Source: Sinomicrobium pectinilyticum (GTDB lineage Bacteria > Bacteroidota > Bacteroidia > Flavobacteriales > Flavobacteriaceae). From it: a stretch of DNA of 64,000 nt. The notes under the pieces were generated by a model. It ran no database searches and was not told where the DNA came from. It worked only from the letters and a program-made list of their open reading frames with translations. Below, piece by piece: positions 11,694 through 20,861 of the stretch; position 1 is the stretch's first letter, and every line of letters starts with the position of its first letter. The stretch spans positions 32,717-96,716 of the forward strand of contig NZ_RJTM01000109.1 in NCBI RefSeq assembly GCF_003725735.1, in the 5' to 3' direction. Made by a program: the position numbers and the translations under genes.

Positions 11694-12734
11694 TCAGGAT
11701 TTGTTGGCCAGTTGCCCGCAGGCAGCATCTATATCTTTTCCGCGTGAACGACGAATGGTAACGGTTATACCGTTCTCTTCCAGCACTTCGCGGTAAAGCT
11801 CCAGCGCCGCAGGATCTGCCTGGGCGAAATGTTCGTCACCAATGGGGTTATATTCTATAATATTTACCTTGGAGGGTGCGAAACGGCAAAAGCGCGCCAG
11901 TGCTTCGGCATCTTTTCTCTTGTCGTTAATGTCTTTCCATACCACGTATTCGTAGGTGATCCTGCTTCTGGTTTTCTGATACCAGTATTCCAGGGCTTCC
12001 CGGAGTTCCTGTAAGGGAAAGTGTTCGTTAAAAGGCATGATGGAGGTACGCACCTCATCTAAGGCCGAGTGCAGGGAAACGGCAAGTTTGAATTTCACCT
12101 CATCGTCCGCCAGTTTCCTGATCATTTTCGGCACCCCGGAGGTGGAAACGATAATTCGTCTCGGGGACATGCCAAGACCTTCGGGAGAAGTGATCTTTTC
12201 AATGGCTTTTAATACGTTATTGTAATTCATGAGCGGTTCGCCCATCCCCATAAAAACGATATTGCTCAATGGCCTGCCGTAATACAAACGGCTTTCGTTA
12301 TCTATGGCCACCACCTGGTCATAAATCTCATCAGGATTCAGGTTACGCATGCGTTTCAGGCGTGCCGTAGCACAGAACTTGCAGTCCAGGCTACACCCTA
12401 CCTGGCTGGACACACAGGCGGTAGTACGGGTATCCGTAGGTATCAGTACAGATTCCACGATGAGGCCGTCGTGCAGGCGTACGGCATTTTTGATAGTCCC
12501 GTCGTTACTGCGCTGCATACGGTCTACCTCTATGTGATTGATCACAAAGTGGTCTTCCAGCATTTGCCTGGTGTCTTTGGAAAGGTTTGTCATTCCTTCA
12601 AAAGAATGTACGCCCTTGTTCCAGAGCCATTCGTAGACCTGGTTGCCCCTAAAGGCCTTATCGCCCCGGCTGGTAAAAAAATCGCGGAGCTGTTCTTTGC
12701 TAAGGGCCCGTATGTCTCTTTTTGTTGTCTGCAT
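11694..12734 (-). CDS. rlmN: Dual-specificity 23S rRNA A2503 / tRNA A37 C2-methyltransferase
   Basis: A 346-residue radical-SAM enzyme that methylates C2 of adenosine 2503 in 23S rRNA and of A37 in some tRNAs. The [4Fe-4S] motif CSLDCKFC has Cys 114, 118 and 121; the two catalytic cysteines align with Cys107 (TACVSSQVG) and Cys339 near the C-terminus (DIDAACGQL). The N-terminal helical domain contains the expected FRGNQVYEWLW. MGMGEPLMNY and GLGMSPRRIIVSTSG are the family SAM-binding segments. Length is normal. A perfect -7 box lies only eight bases before the start codon, so the mRNA may be nearly leaderless. Confidence 0.96.
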   Translation of the reverse strand: MQTTKRDIRALSKEQLRDFFTSRGDKAFRGNQVYEWLWNKGVHSFEGMTNLSKDTRQMLEDHFVINHIEVDRMQRSNDGTIKNAVRLHDGLIVESVLIPTDTRTTACVSSQVGCSLDCKFCATARLKRMRNLNPDEIYDQVVAIDNESRLYYGRPLSNIVFMGMGEPLMNYNNVLKAIEKITSPEGLGMSPRRIIVSTSGVPKMIRKLADDEVKFKLAVSLHSALDEVRTSIMPFNEHFPLQELREALEYWYQKTRSRITYEYVVWKDINDKRKDAEALARFCRFAPSKVNIIEYNPIGDEHFAQADPAALELYREVLEENGITVTIRRSRGKDIDAACGQLANKS

Positions 12735-12741
12735 ATGTGTG

Positions 12742-12749
12742 CAAAGGTA
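12742..12749 (-). promoter_or_regulatory. Putative -7 box of rlmN, close to the start codon
   Basis: On the minus strand TACCTTTG fits TAnnTTTG exactly, seven bases upstream of the ATG, implying a very short or absent 5' leader. The -33 side runs into the heptad repeat. Confidence 0.5.
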
Positions 12750-12755
12750 GTGAAC

Positions 12756-12864
12756 TTATAGGTTACAGGTTACAGGTTGCAGGTTACAGGTTGCGGGTTG
12801 CGGGTTTGAGCAGGCGAGGTGGCTGAGTGCTTTCGCCCTTCCGGCGAAGTGTACCGAAGCCACC
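12756..12864. repeat. Composite repeat: heptad tract plus GGTGGCT hairpin, copy 1
   Basis: 12756-12804 holds seven tandem 7-mers (TTATAGG, TTACAGG twice, TTGCAGG, TTACAGG, TTGCGGG twice). 12818-12864 is a nested hairpin with outer stem GGTGGCT / AGCCACC and inner stem TCGCC / GGCGA. The same two parts in the same order and orientation occur at 21386-21486, where the outer stem is identical and the inner stem is different but still paired. Confidence 0.85.
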
Positions 12865-12884
12865 GGAGGCGGCTGTAAACCACA

Positions 12885-12930
12885 AATCCCGGGTTCCGTA
12901 CATTTTGAATATGTTCCGAAACCCGGGATT
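12885..12930 (-). terminator. Inverted repeat downstream of queA, possible terminator
   Basis: Perfect 11-bp stem AATCCCGGGTT / AACCCGGGATT with a 24-base loop, 25 bases past the queA stop. The T-run after it is poor, so termination is uncertain. Confidence 0.45.
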
Positions 12931-12955
12931 CCGATATGGTACCTACTAAAGACGC

Positions 12956-14005
12956 TTACAGTATAAGCATGGCATCCCCGTAGGAATAGAATTTATATTT
13001 TTCTTTCACCGCTTCTTCATAGGCCTTCTTGATGAGATCGTGACCTGCAAAGGCAGAAACCATCATCAGCAAGGTGGATTTCGGTGTGTGGAAATTGGTT
13101 ACCATACAGTCTGCGATACTGAAATCATACGGGGGGAAAATAAATTTATTCGTCCACCCTTCGTAAGGGTTCAGCAGTTTTTCGGAAGACACGGAACTTT
13201 CCAGTGCACGCATAACCGTTGTTCCAATGGCGCAAACTTTCTTTTTATTCCGTTTGGCCTCGTTGACTATTCTGGTCGCTTCTTCCGGGATAAGCAATTC
13301 CTCACTGTCCATTTTGTGCTTGGAAAGGTCTTCCACTTCTACCGGGTTAAAGGTTCCGAGTCCTACGTGGAGGGTAACTTCGGCAAACCGGGCTCCTTTG
13401 ATCTCTAGGCGTTTTAACAGGTGCTTGGAAAAATGCAGCCCTGCGGTAGGCGCTGCCACCGCCCCTTCGTACTTGGCATAAATAGTCTGGTAACGTTCTT
13501 CATCCTCGGGCTCTACTTCTCTTTTGATGTATTTCGGAAGCGGGGTCTCCCCGAGTTCTTTCAGTTTCTGCCTGAAATCCTCGTATGAACCGTCATACAG
13601 GAAACGCAGTGTACGTCCCCGGGATGTCGTATTATCTATAACTTCGGCCACAAGGCTTTCGTCATCGCCGAAATAGAGTTTATTTCCTATACGGATCTTC
13701 CTTGCGGGGTCCACAAGAACATCCCACAAACGCTGCTCTTCATTGAGTTCGCGAAGCAGGAATACTTCTATCCTGGCCCCGGTCTTTTCCTTGTTACCGT
13801 ACAAACGGGCCGGGAACACCTTGGTGTTGTTCAATACCATCACATCGCCTTCATCAAAGTAGTCGATAAGATCCTTGAACATCTTGTGCTCTATAGTGCC
13901 GTCTTTGCGGTTTACCACCATCAGCCTGGCTTCGTCCCTGTTTTCGGAGGGGTATTCTGCCAGTAATTCTTTCGGAAGATCAAAATTAAAATGAGATAAC
14001 TTCAT
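12956..14005 (-). CDS. queA: S-adenosylmethionine:tRNA ribosyltransferase-isomerase
   Basis: A 349-residue enzyme that transfers the ribosyl part of SAM to preQ1 in tRNA wobble position 34, giving epoxyqueuosine. Start set at 14005 ([30 protein letters not shown]), the family N-terminus; the 57-codon extension upstream is not conserved. Visible family blocks are [71 protein letters not shown] and [20 protein letters not shown]. Length is typical. It follows the fructosamine-kinase-like gene after 180 bases on the same strand. Confidence 0.96.
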   Translation of the reverse strand: MKLSHFNFDLPKELLAEYPSENRDEARLMVVNRKDGTIEHKMFKDLIDYFDEGDVMVLNNTKVFPARLYGNKEKTGARIEVFLLRELNEEQRLWDVLVDPARKIRIGNKLYFGDDESLVAEVIDNTTSRGRTLRFLYDGSYEDFRQKLKELGETPLPKYIKREVEPEDEERYQTIYAKYEGAVAAPTAGLHFSKHLLKRLEIKGARFAEVTLHVGLGTFNPVEVEDLSKHKMDSEELLIPEEATRIVNEAKRNKKKVCAIGTTVMRALESSVSSEKLLNPYEGWTNKFIFPPYDFSIADCMVTNFHTPKSTLLMMVSAFAGHDLIKKAYEEAVKEKYKFYSYGDAMLIL

Positions 14006-14185
14006 GTGCTTGATTTTTTTTACACCGGTATCGCCGGCGCATTCTCCTCCCGCCTTGCCCGGGATTCGTTTGTTCTGGATTTTTTTACGAAGCTGCAAAT
14101 ATACGACCCCCGGACAGGGGTTGTCAAGGAAATGGTCAAATTTATTTGGAAGACAGGCACTTCCCCTGTAAAACACCGGAAAACT

Positions 14186-15034
14186 TCAGGAATATTTATC
14201 TATGATCCGCCGCACCCCCAGCTGGTACCCGGAACCGAACAGATTGAGATGCACCAGCAAATAATACAATTGCCATATATCGAGGCGGTCACCCCATCCT
14301 TCACTGAGCGGAAAAACCTCGTTATAGGCATCCGTAACCGTTTGCGGAAACCCTCCGAAAAGGTGCATCATGGCGATATCGGTCTCACGGTGACCGTAGG
14401 CCACGGCAGGGTCTATCAGGCAGGGATTGCCGTCCCTGCACACCAGGTAATTGCCATTCCACAGGTCTCCGTGCACCAATGCCGGGCGCTCGTCCGGAAT
14501 TACTTCCTGCATGTTTTTATACAGGGCATCGGTCTGAAAACGGTATCCCTGGTCGTATGCCATACGGAACTGGGGTTGCAACCGCTGGCTGATATAGAAC
14601 TCCACGGCGTTTTTACACCGTTCGTTATACTGGGGCAGGCTGCCTATGTAATTGGAGTTTTCAAAACCGAAACTGTCTGAGGTATTCCCGTGCAATGCGG
14701 CCAGTTGTCTCCCGAACACATGCCAGAAATCAGGCGCCGGGGTCCCGGCTTCCATATGTTCGAGTATCAGATAGGCTTCATCTCCTTCCTCTCCGTGTGC
14801 TATAACCGCCGGGGTGTGCATGGCCCCGGACCTGCTCAGCGTTCCCAGTCCTTTCGCCTCGGCAGGGAACATCCCCGGATAGCGGGAGGCACTGTTGAGT
14901 TTCAAAACAAATTTTCCGGAAGCGGTATCCAGCAGGTATACTTCATTGATATCTCCCCCGGAAAGCGGGGTAGTATTGCGTATTTCGGTCTGAAGAACCC
15001 GGTTAAGCGAATTTCTGACGGTATCGGTAATCAT
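14186..15034 (-). CDS. Fructosamine/ketosamine-3-kinase family protein
   Basis: A 282-residue protein of the FN3K family, kinase-like fold. Members phosphorylate O3 of the sugar on glycated lysines, which makes the adduct unstable and repairs the protein. The nucleotide-binding Lys is in SGKFVLKLN, the catalytic loop is VHGDLWNGNYLV (HGDLWxGN) and the metal loop reads CLIDPAVAYGHRETDIAMMHLFGGF. These are all diagnostic for the family. It lies between aroA and queA, 58 bases after aroA, with a small hairpin between, so it may be co-transcribed with the aromatic/housekeeping run. Its real substrate in this organism is not known. Confidence 0.9.
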   Translation of the reverse strand: MITDTVRNSLNRVLQTEIRNTTPLSGGDINEVYLLDTASGKFVLKLNSASRYPGMFPAEAKGLGTLSRSGAMHTPAVIAHGEEGDEAYLILEHMEAGTPAPDFWHVFGRQLAALHGNTSDSFGFENSNYIGSLPQYNERCKNAVEFYISQRLQPQFRMAYDQGYRFQTDALYKNMQEVIPDERPALVHGDLWNGNYLVCRDGNPCLIDPAVAYGHRETDIAMMHLFGGFPQTVTDAYNEVFPLSEGWGDRLDIWQLYYLLVHLNLFGSGYQLGVRRIIDKYS

Positions 15035-15060
15035 TACTCGGGGTGTTTTAGGATGTGTGC

Positions 15061-15084
15061 AAAGGCAGACGGGAGCCTGCCTTT
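15061..15084 (-). terminator. Weak hairpin between aroA and the FN3K-family gene
   Basis: Stem AAAGGCAG / CTGCCTTT with an 8-base loop, eight bases after the aroA stop on the minus strand. It has only three T residues, so it is at best a weak terminator or mRNA-end stabiliser. Confidence 0.4.
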
Positions 15085-15092
15085 ACAGAATT

Positions 15093-16319
15093 TTATACGG
15101 TTTCTGCCTGAAAGTGTAGTTTTTCCAGATCTTTCCAGAAGTCCGGGTAGGATTTACTCACCACTTCAGCCTCTTCAATGACAAGCGGCACTTTCAGTCC
15201 CAGCGGGGCAAAGGCCATAGCCATACGGTGGTCGTTATATGTAGGAATAGCTACATTTTTGTTAATGGCCCCGGAAGGTTCAAGGAACAATTCGGCATCC
15301 GTTACTTTTATGGATGCGCCCAGTTTGGACAACTCGGTCTTCAGGGCTTCGAGCCTGTCTGTTTCTTTGATTTTCAGGGTATGCAGCCCTGTCAAATGGC
15401 ACCCCAGTCCCATACCGAAACAGGTAACTGCTATGGTTTGGGCGATATCGGGGGCATTGGCGAGGTCAAAACGGATATCTCCTGCGGTATGGCGCCCCTT
15501 TTTCCGCAAGGTTACCGTATTTGCCTTAAAGGTGGTTTCTACACCAAAACTCTTATAGAGTTCTGCGAGTACACTATCGCCCTGGAGACTGGCTTTCTTG
15601 TAGGCGGAAAGGGATATTTCCGTTCCTTCCTCGCACATGGCTACAATACTGTAAAAATAGGATGCCGAACTCCAGTCCGACTCTACCGTAAGAGTAATGG
15701 GGGCAACCTCTTCTTTCGGAAAGACCCTGATTGTGTTTCCTTCGAAAGAATATGTTACCCCGATCTCACCCAGCAGGGCGAGGGTCATTTTTATGTAAGG
15801 TACAGAGGTGATTTTTCCTTCCAGGGTAAGTTCGAGTCCGTTCTTCAGTGTAGGTGCGATCAGTAAAAGTGCGGAAATATACTGGCTGCTCACATTGGCC
15901 TGTAAAGACACCTTGTTTTTTTCCAGCCGCTTTCCCTTTATTTTCAGGGGCGGGTAACCTTCTTCCGCCACGTATGTTATTTCCGCACCGAGTTGTTTCA
16001 GGGCATCTACGAGTATTTTTATCGGTCGCTCTGTCATTCTCTTAGACCCGGTAAGGGTTACTTCCCGGCCTTCGCGGGTTGCAAAAAAAGCGGTGAGGAA
16101 CCGCATGGCGGTACCGGCATGATGTATATCTGCTACTTCAGCACCGGAAGCCAGCGCTTTCTGCATGACACCGGAGTCGTCCGAATTGGAAAGGTTCTCG
16201 ATTTTTATCTGCGGATACAGGGCCTGTAACAGTAATAAGCGGTTGGATTCGCTTTTGGACCCGGTGATCCGTATGTCGCCATTGATCCTGGTCCGGGGAT
16301 TGGAAATTTTGATGTTCAT
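15093..16319 (-). CDS. aroA: 3-phosphoshikimate 1-carboxyvinyltransferase (EPSP synthase)
   Basis: A 408-residue enzyme that joins shikimate-3-phosphate and phosphoenolpyruvate, sixth step of the shikimate pathway. It has the two-domain EPSP synthase signature blocks: ITGSKSESNRLLLLQAL near the N-terminus, GTAMRFLTAFFATREG (the LxxGxAGTAMRxL type block, here in its divergent Bacteroidota form), SSQYISALLL, ESDWSSASYFYSI and IKETDRLEALKTELSKLGA with YNDHRMAMAF. It is slightly shorter than E. coli AroA (427). It belongs to the same minus-strand run as pheA and tyrA, with a 60-base gap to the preceding gene that carries a perfect 20-base palindrome. Confidence 0.95.
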   Translation of the reverse strand: MNIKISNPRTRINGDIRITGSKSESNRLLLLQALYPQIKIENLSNSDDSGVMQKALASGAEVADIHHAGTAMRFLTAFFATREGREVTLTGSKRMTERPIKILVDALKQLGAEITYVAEEGYPPLKIKGKRLEKNKVSLQANVSSQYISALLLIAPTLKNGLELTLEGKITSVPYIKMTLALLGEIGVTYSFEGNTIRVFPKEEVAPITLTVESDWSSASYFYSIVAMCEEGTEISLSAYKKASLQGDSVLAELYKSFGVETTFKANTVTLRKKGRHTAGDIRFDLANAPDIAQTIAVTCFGMGLGCHLTGLHTLKIKETDRLEALKTELSKLGASIKVTDAELFLEPSGAINKNVAIPTYNDHRMAMAFAPLGLKVPLVIEEAEVVSKSYPDFWKDLEKLHFQAETV

Positions 16320-16343
16320 TAGATTTTTCGACTATCTTTTCGG

Positions 16344-16363
16344 AAACGCACGGCCGTGCGTTT
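16344..16363. repeat. Perfect 20-base palindrome upstream of aroA
   Basis: AAACGCACGG followed directly by its complement CCGTGCGTTT, with a short T-run on the plus side. The CACGG/CCGTG core resembles the dispersed palindromes at 23922 and 37173, but there is no AGCC loop. Confidence 0.75.
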
Positions 16364-16379
16364 TTACCTGGATTATAAT

Positions 16380-16712
16380 TTATTTTAATTTTTCATTGTT
16401 GTGATGGCGGTCGTGGTCGCGTCTGGTCTTTTTGTCCATCTTTTTGTCAAAGGCCGCCTGCAGGTCTATACCGGTCTGGTTGGCCAGGCAAAGGACCACA
16501 AAGACCACATCGGCGAGTTCTTCTCCCAGGTCTTTCTCCTTATCGCTTTCTTTCTCGCTCTGCTCTCCGTACCTCCTGGCTATAATGCGGGCCACTTCTC
16601 CCACTTCTTCGGTAAGCTGGGCCATATTGGTCAATTCATTAAAATAACGTACTCCATGCTCTTTTATCCATGTATTTACTTCCTGTTGGGCGTTCTTTAT
16701 ATCCATGATCAT
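16380..16712 (-). CDS. MazG-like nucleotide pyrophosphohydrolase
   Basis: A 110-residue all-alpha NTP pyrophosphatase. The metal-binding pattern EEVGEVARIIARRYG, then GEELADVVFVVLCLA, matches the EExxE...ExxD motif of MazG-like enzymes that hydrolyse non-canonical or excess (d)NTPs to monophosphate. The first ATG overlaps the stop of the preceding DUF3857 gene by four bases (ATGA), indicating translational coupling; a second Met two codons later is an alternative. The tail is rich in basic residues and His. It is a single-domain, half-size form compared with full MazG. Substrate preference cannot be read from the sequence. Confidence 0.85.
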   Translation of the reverse strand: MIMDIKNAQQEVNTWIKEHGVRYFNELTNMAQLTEEVGEVARIIARRYGEQSEKESDKEKDLGEELADVVFVVLCLANQTGIDLQAAFDKKMDKKTRRDHDRHHNNEKLK

Positions 16713-18733
16713 ATTTTGGTTAACACTATTTTTTCTGTTTCTTTTTCCACAAGCTGTTTAAAAAATTCTTTGACGGCTCCGTAATATACCGACGATACTA
16801 TGGCGGAGTTCATTTCTGTCTGTACCATAACCTGTATGATATCTCCCGTCTCGTTTATATTAAACAGAAAGGAACCGAGATCATCGGGTAACATCACCCT
16901 GGATGGCTCGGGGAGTATTTCTGTTTTATACCCGGAAGGGATACGGATATTGATAATGTATTTATCCGCCCAGGGATATGAAAAATCTATGGGGTACTCC
17001 CGGTTATCCAGCTTAAACGGATTTTCTTCCGTAGCAAAGAATAACATAGGCGAAAGATACACTTTATCTGCTATACGGTCACAGGCATTTTCTTTGGAAA
17101 AGCTAAAAGTTTCTACTATGGGTTTGGTTATATCGTCTTTATTTTCCAGTTTGTACCCGGATATTTCCATGCCGTTATACGTATTTTCGAGATTCTCGAG
17201 ATATTCTTCTTCGTTTGCAGTATAGTATTTTTGGCGAAATGACAATGCGTGATGATCGGTAAACTGCTTTCTGATCCTCCCTTCTGCAATGCCATCTTCG
17301 GTAATATCATAATTTACGGATACGAGTTCTTTGGACATCTCTTTCGGGGTAAGGTCGATCTCTTCGGAGGAGCCGTCTTTTTGTATCAGTCTTCCCATCC
17401 AGTTATGTGCCCTGGGAGGCAGCATACCGGGGGTACTGAACTTGGCAGTACCGTCGAGCAGTACGGTCCCGTTGTCCAGGGAAACTGCACTGACTACATA
17501 ATTAAACCCTTCGCGGGTGGGAAAGAGCGGGATGCCGTGCGACCGGGTACTCACCAGAACGGGATTGGCATCCAGCCCGGCATGACGAAGCATAGCGGTA
17601 AGCATCAAATTGATTTCCGCCACATTGCCCGTTTTATCCTTGTACGCTTTTCGCACGCCATCATCGCAATAATAGCCGAAATAGCCGTTCCAGTTCATCC
17701 TGTTCTTCACATACCGGAAAATAATGCTGGTTTTCTGCAACGGATCGGAAACTCCTTCAAGAAGCGAATTGATGTCATTTTCAAAATAGCCCGTCTTCTT
17801 CACTTCACTTCCGAAGGCGGGGTTATCGTAAATGCTTTTGGCTACATCTGTCCAGGTTGTGGAGTAATAGTCGATGGGGGAATTAGGGAATTTTACGTAT
17901 TGCAATTCGTATTTTATGGCCGACCTGTAATTATTGATATTGTTTACATAGGGCTCTTCTTTGAGTGCAGGCACATTTTCCAGGTCTATTTTGGAGACAT
18001 TGGTGGTATAATCCACTTTATTGTTCTCGTATTTTGTCTGGGTCGAGGTAAATCCGCCACCGCCGGACCGTACTTTATTCGTAAAGTTAATGGACCCCCT
18101 CTTGGTTTCCGAAGCTATCTGAAAGGGATAGTATCCTTTCATCAACGGTTTGAAGACAAAATATTCCGGGCTTTCCACCTGTACTTCTATTTTCCGTACC
18201 GGGACCTCATATTGCAGGGCTATTTCATCGATATTGGACAGGTAAGGAGAGGTTATGGTATAATCATACTCTACAACGGAACCCGGCCGGATATCCGGCA
18301 TGGTGAATTTGGTACTACTCCAGTAGCGGGATTCTTTTTCATCAAAAATGTCACTCTTTTTCAGTTTTGTTTCTTCTATCTTTCCGTTGTTCAGGTTATA
18401 GGTAACGGCTTTCAGCGAAGTTACTTTTTCTTCATTTCCACCACCCGGGGTGTAATACATGATTTTTTTCGTGGCATGGTCAAACCCTTCCTGGTTATAG
18501 AGTTTTATGCGTTCCTGTACATCCGTAATCAATACAAAACCGTTATTGCTGTCATAACGGTAATACACTCTTATTTTTTTATATAATATGGCGGCATTGG
18601 CGGATGAATCCTGCGGGTAAACTTTTTCTTCCAGCTCTGCTTCGGATACTTTCCCAAACTTATAATTCTGGGCCAAAGTAAGGTTCAAAGGGAATATCCC
18701 CAGTAAAATCAGATAGAGTAAAATTCTTTTCAT
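16709..18733 (-). CDS. DUF3857/transglutaminase-like secreted protein, catalytic residues lost
   Basis: A 674-residue protein with signal peptide MKRILLYLILLGIFPLNLTLAQ, an N-terminal DUF3857 beta-domain (about 55-260), a transglutaminase-core-like domain (about 325-430) and a C-terminal DUF3858-like domain. It aligns with the neighbouring 637-residue paralogue in order and length, but the protease-type triad is degraded: the Cys of GDCK is Val371 (TGNVAEIN), the His is Tyr412 (FNYVVSAV), and only the Asp remains (Asp427 in LLDGT). It is therefore probably a binding or structural partner, not an enzyme. 30 bases separate it from its active paralogue upstream, and its stop overlaps the start of the MazG-like gene. 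Biological role unknown. Confidence 0.85.
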   Translation of the reverse strand: MKRILLYLILLGIFPLNLTLAQNYKFGKVSEAELEEKVYPQDSSANAAILYKKIRVYYRYDSNNGFVLITDVQERIKLYNQEGFDHATKKIMYYTPGGGNEEKVTSLKAVTYNLNNGKIEETKLKKSDIFDEKESRYWSSTKFTMPDIRPGSVVEYDYTITSPYLSNIDEIALQYEVPVRKIEVQVESPEYFVFKPLMKGYYPFQIASETKRGSINFTNKVRSGGGGFTSTQTKYENNKVDYTTNVSKIDLENVPALKEEPYVNNINNYRSAIKYELQYVKFPNSPIDYYSTTWTDVAKSIYDNPAFGSEVKKTGYFENDINSLLEGVSDPLQKTSIIFRYVKNRMNWNGYFGYYCDDGVRKAYKDKTGNVAEINLMLTAMLRHAGLDANPVLVSTRSHGIPLFPTREGFNYVVSAVSLDNGTVLLDGTAKFSTPGMLPPRAHNWMGRLIQKDGSSEEIDLTPKEMSKELVSVNYDITEDGIAEGRIRKQFTDHHALSFRQKYYTANEEEYLENLENTYNGMEISGYKLENKDDITKPIVETFSFSKENACDRIADKVYLSPMLFFATEENPFKLDNREYPIDFSYPWADKYIINIRIPSGYKTEILPEPSRVMLPDDLGSFLFNINETGDIIQVMVQTEMNSAIVSSVYYGAVKEFFKQLVEKETEKIVLTKI

Positions 18734-18763
18734 ATCGGTGAGTTTTGTGTGTTTGTGCGGTGG

Positions 18764-20677
18764 TTACTGTTTTAACAATACTACTTTCGACCGGTCCGTA
18801 TGTGCCACTTCCTTCCGGAAATCCCTGTACGCGTCGTATTCTTCTTTAGGATATACCCCTTTGCGGACCATTAACTTTCTCCTGTATATAAGCACGTTAT
18901 CGCCCGTTTGTTCTACTTCCATACTATACTCTCCGAAGGGGCTCTGCAGGGACACTTTTTCCGGAATGGCTTCTACCGCATATCCTTCCGGCAGGTTCAC
19001 CTTAAATTCGTCTTCGTCCAAAAACCCCCTGCTGATCTCAAAAGGCAGTTTTCTGTTCCGGTAACGGTCCGGCACAAAATCATTACGGTTGAATGCATTG
19101 ATAACAAAGAGCAGCCTGTCTCCGCTTCCGGATGCATAACCGGAAGCTTCTACCTGTACCTCCTCGGTAAATTCCACGTTCTTCTTATTGTTTTTAAACC
19201 CGTACTTATTGACTTTGAGATTGTTTATTGTATTCCAGTACTGTTTGTATCTCTTGATAATGTCTTCGTCCGTTTGCCTGTCCAGGTATACCCTCCGGTC
19301 GTACTGAATGCCCCCGGTAACAATACTGAGGTCTCCGCGTAACATACCTTCTGTATCCAGGCTGTATTCGGCAAGGGTATGCTGGTAATTCTGCTCATTT
19401 ATATATGCCGCTGTCTTCACGACTTCACCTCCTTCGGGCTTCATTACCAGGACCTCCCGGTCATCGGTAAAGTCTCCCGTAAAACCAAAAGGGTGAACCT
19501 GGCTTGTACAATCGATCCAGACAAATTTATCATTGTCCGGAATGGCCAGGATGGCATGATTTCCCTGTGCCAGGGAGGCAAAATCCGGTTCAAATCCTAT
19601 TTTATCATCTCCGGCCTCTACATGCGTGTAATACGATTTCACCCCGGCAACTTCCAGAAGCCCTTTAGTATAATTGGATAATCCTTTACAGTCGCCGTAC
19701 TTTACCTTATCTACTTCGGCAGCCATAATGGGCTGCAAACCGCCTATGCCCACCTGAACGCTGATATAGCGGGTATTGTCCTGTACATATTTATACACAA
19801 TCTCAGCCCGTTCCAGCGGATCTTCCACTCCTGCGACCAGAGCTTTTATTTTTGCTGCCGTAGTTTCGGGGATTTTGTCCCTGCCCTTCAGGAGATCTTC
19901 ATACATCCAACGGCCCAGCTGCTCCCAGTTTTCAGCTTCCCCGTCATAACCGTTCAGATGAAATTTATCAATGGCAACCATTAATTTCGGGGCCAGTTCC
20001 GCGAAAACAGGACTCAGGCTTTCCTCTTTTACCGCCTTTATGGATTTTCCGTGAAATTCGATCCCCTGCTGTGTTTCTTTCCTTTCGATCCCGTATTCTT
20101 CCAGGTGTTTTTCTTTAAACCTGGGACGGAACCGGTTTTTGTCATACTGCAAGCTATAACGGCTTTCTTCGGTACTCACATTATAACCGTCCAGGAAATA
20201 CCAGGAAGGGATAAGCCCGGTATTAGGCGTTTGCACTTCATAGGTAAATTCCATTGTATAGGGATAGGTGACGGGCACATAATCCAGATAAAGGACCCTA
20301 TGGTCCGAATAGAGCGTCCCACGGATTACGGCACTGACATCTTTGAAGTCCTTTTTACGGAATTTGGCTATTTCTTTACCAAAAGCATCGAAAACCAATG
20401 CCCCGAGGCTTTTGACTTTTCTGCCGTTGTCATAACCTACGGAAGCCCGTACATAGCGATTCCCTTTTTTATTGAGTACGGTAACGATCCGTTTCTGCCT
20501 GATCACCATATCCTTCTGCGACCGGATCTCTACCTGGTATTCATCCAGGCGAACTACAGCATCTGCATATTCGGTAAGTCCTTTGTCGAGTAACAGGGCC
20601 TGGTATTTATCGGCCTGTGCTTTTACGGTAAGTGAACAAGTGAAAAAACAAAGAAGAAAAAAAGCAGAGATATTCAT
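18764..20677 (-). CDS. DUF3857 transglutaminase-like secreted protein, catalytic triad intact
   Basis: A 637-residue protein with signal peptide MNISAFFLLCFFTCSLTVKAQ, DUF3857 domain (about 40-240), transglutaminase core (about 280-400) and a C-terminal beta-domain. The triad is complete: Cys330 in KYGDCKGLSNY, His374 in QGNHAILAIP, Asp389 in FVWIDCTSQ. Papain-like transglutaminase domains in this group may act as peptidases or cross-linkers in the periplasm or cell surface; the substrate is unknown. It is followed by an inactive paralogue in the same operon. Upstream lies dtd (184-base gap), part of the long minus-strand run from rsgA. Confidence 0.87.
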   Translation of the reverse strand: MNISAFFLLCFFTCSLTVKAQADKYQALLLDKGLTEYADAVVRLDEYQVEIRSQKDMVIRQKRIVTVLNKKGNRYVRASVGYDNGRKVKSLGALVFDAFGKEIAKFRKKDFKDVSAVIRGTLYSDHRVLYLDYVPVTYPYTMEFTYEVQTPNTGLIPSWYFLDGYNVSTEESRYSLQYDKNRFRPRFKEKHLEEYGIERKETQQGIEFHGKSIKAVKEESLSPVFAELAPKLMVAIDKFHLNGYDGEAENWEQLGRWMYEDLLKGRDKIPETTAAKIKALVAGVEDPLERAEIVYKYVQDNTRYISVQVGIGGLQPIMAAEVDKVKYGDCKGLSNYTKGLLEVAGVKSYYTHVEAGDDKIGFEPDFASLAQGNHAILAIPDNDKFVWIDCTSQVHPFGFTGDFTDDREVLVMKPEGGEVVKTAAYINEQNYQHTLAEYSLDTEGMLRGDLSIVTGGIQYDRRVYLDRQTDEDIIKRYKQYWNTINNLKVNKYGFKNNKKNVEFTEEVQVEASGYASGSGDRLLFVINAFNRNDFVPDRYRNRKLPFEISRGFLDEDEFKVNLPEGYAVEAIPEKVSLQSPFGEYSMEVEQTGDNVLIYRRKLMVRKGVYPKEEYDAYRDFRKEVAHTDRSKVVLLKQ

Positions 20678-20861
20678 ATTGTCCCGGTGTCCTGTTTTGT
20701 TAATATTTTCTAAAAATAGAAAAATCGGGGGAGAGATTTATACGTTTTTCCGTAAAAGCATGGTTCTCTCCGGCAAAAAGCAGAAACCTCCTTCATCACC
20801 CGGAAAAATTATCTGCTTTTCTTAACCTTGCTCAGTATTTTCCGGTCAAGAGGGAAAAAAT

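Noticed and set aside
12756..12811. Heptad tract as a CRISPR array or tandem gene repeat
   Set aside because: Units are 7 bases without spacers; no cas genes are near.
17249..18586. A 445-codon plus-strand open frame
   Set aside because: It is antisense to the DUF3857 gene, rich in aromatic and Cys codons in the usual pattern of a shadow frame, and has no domain or start context.
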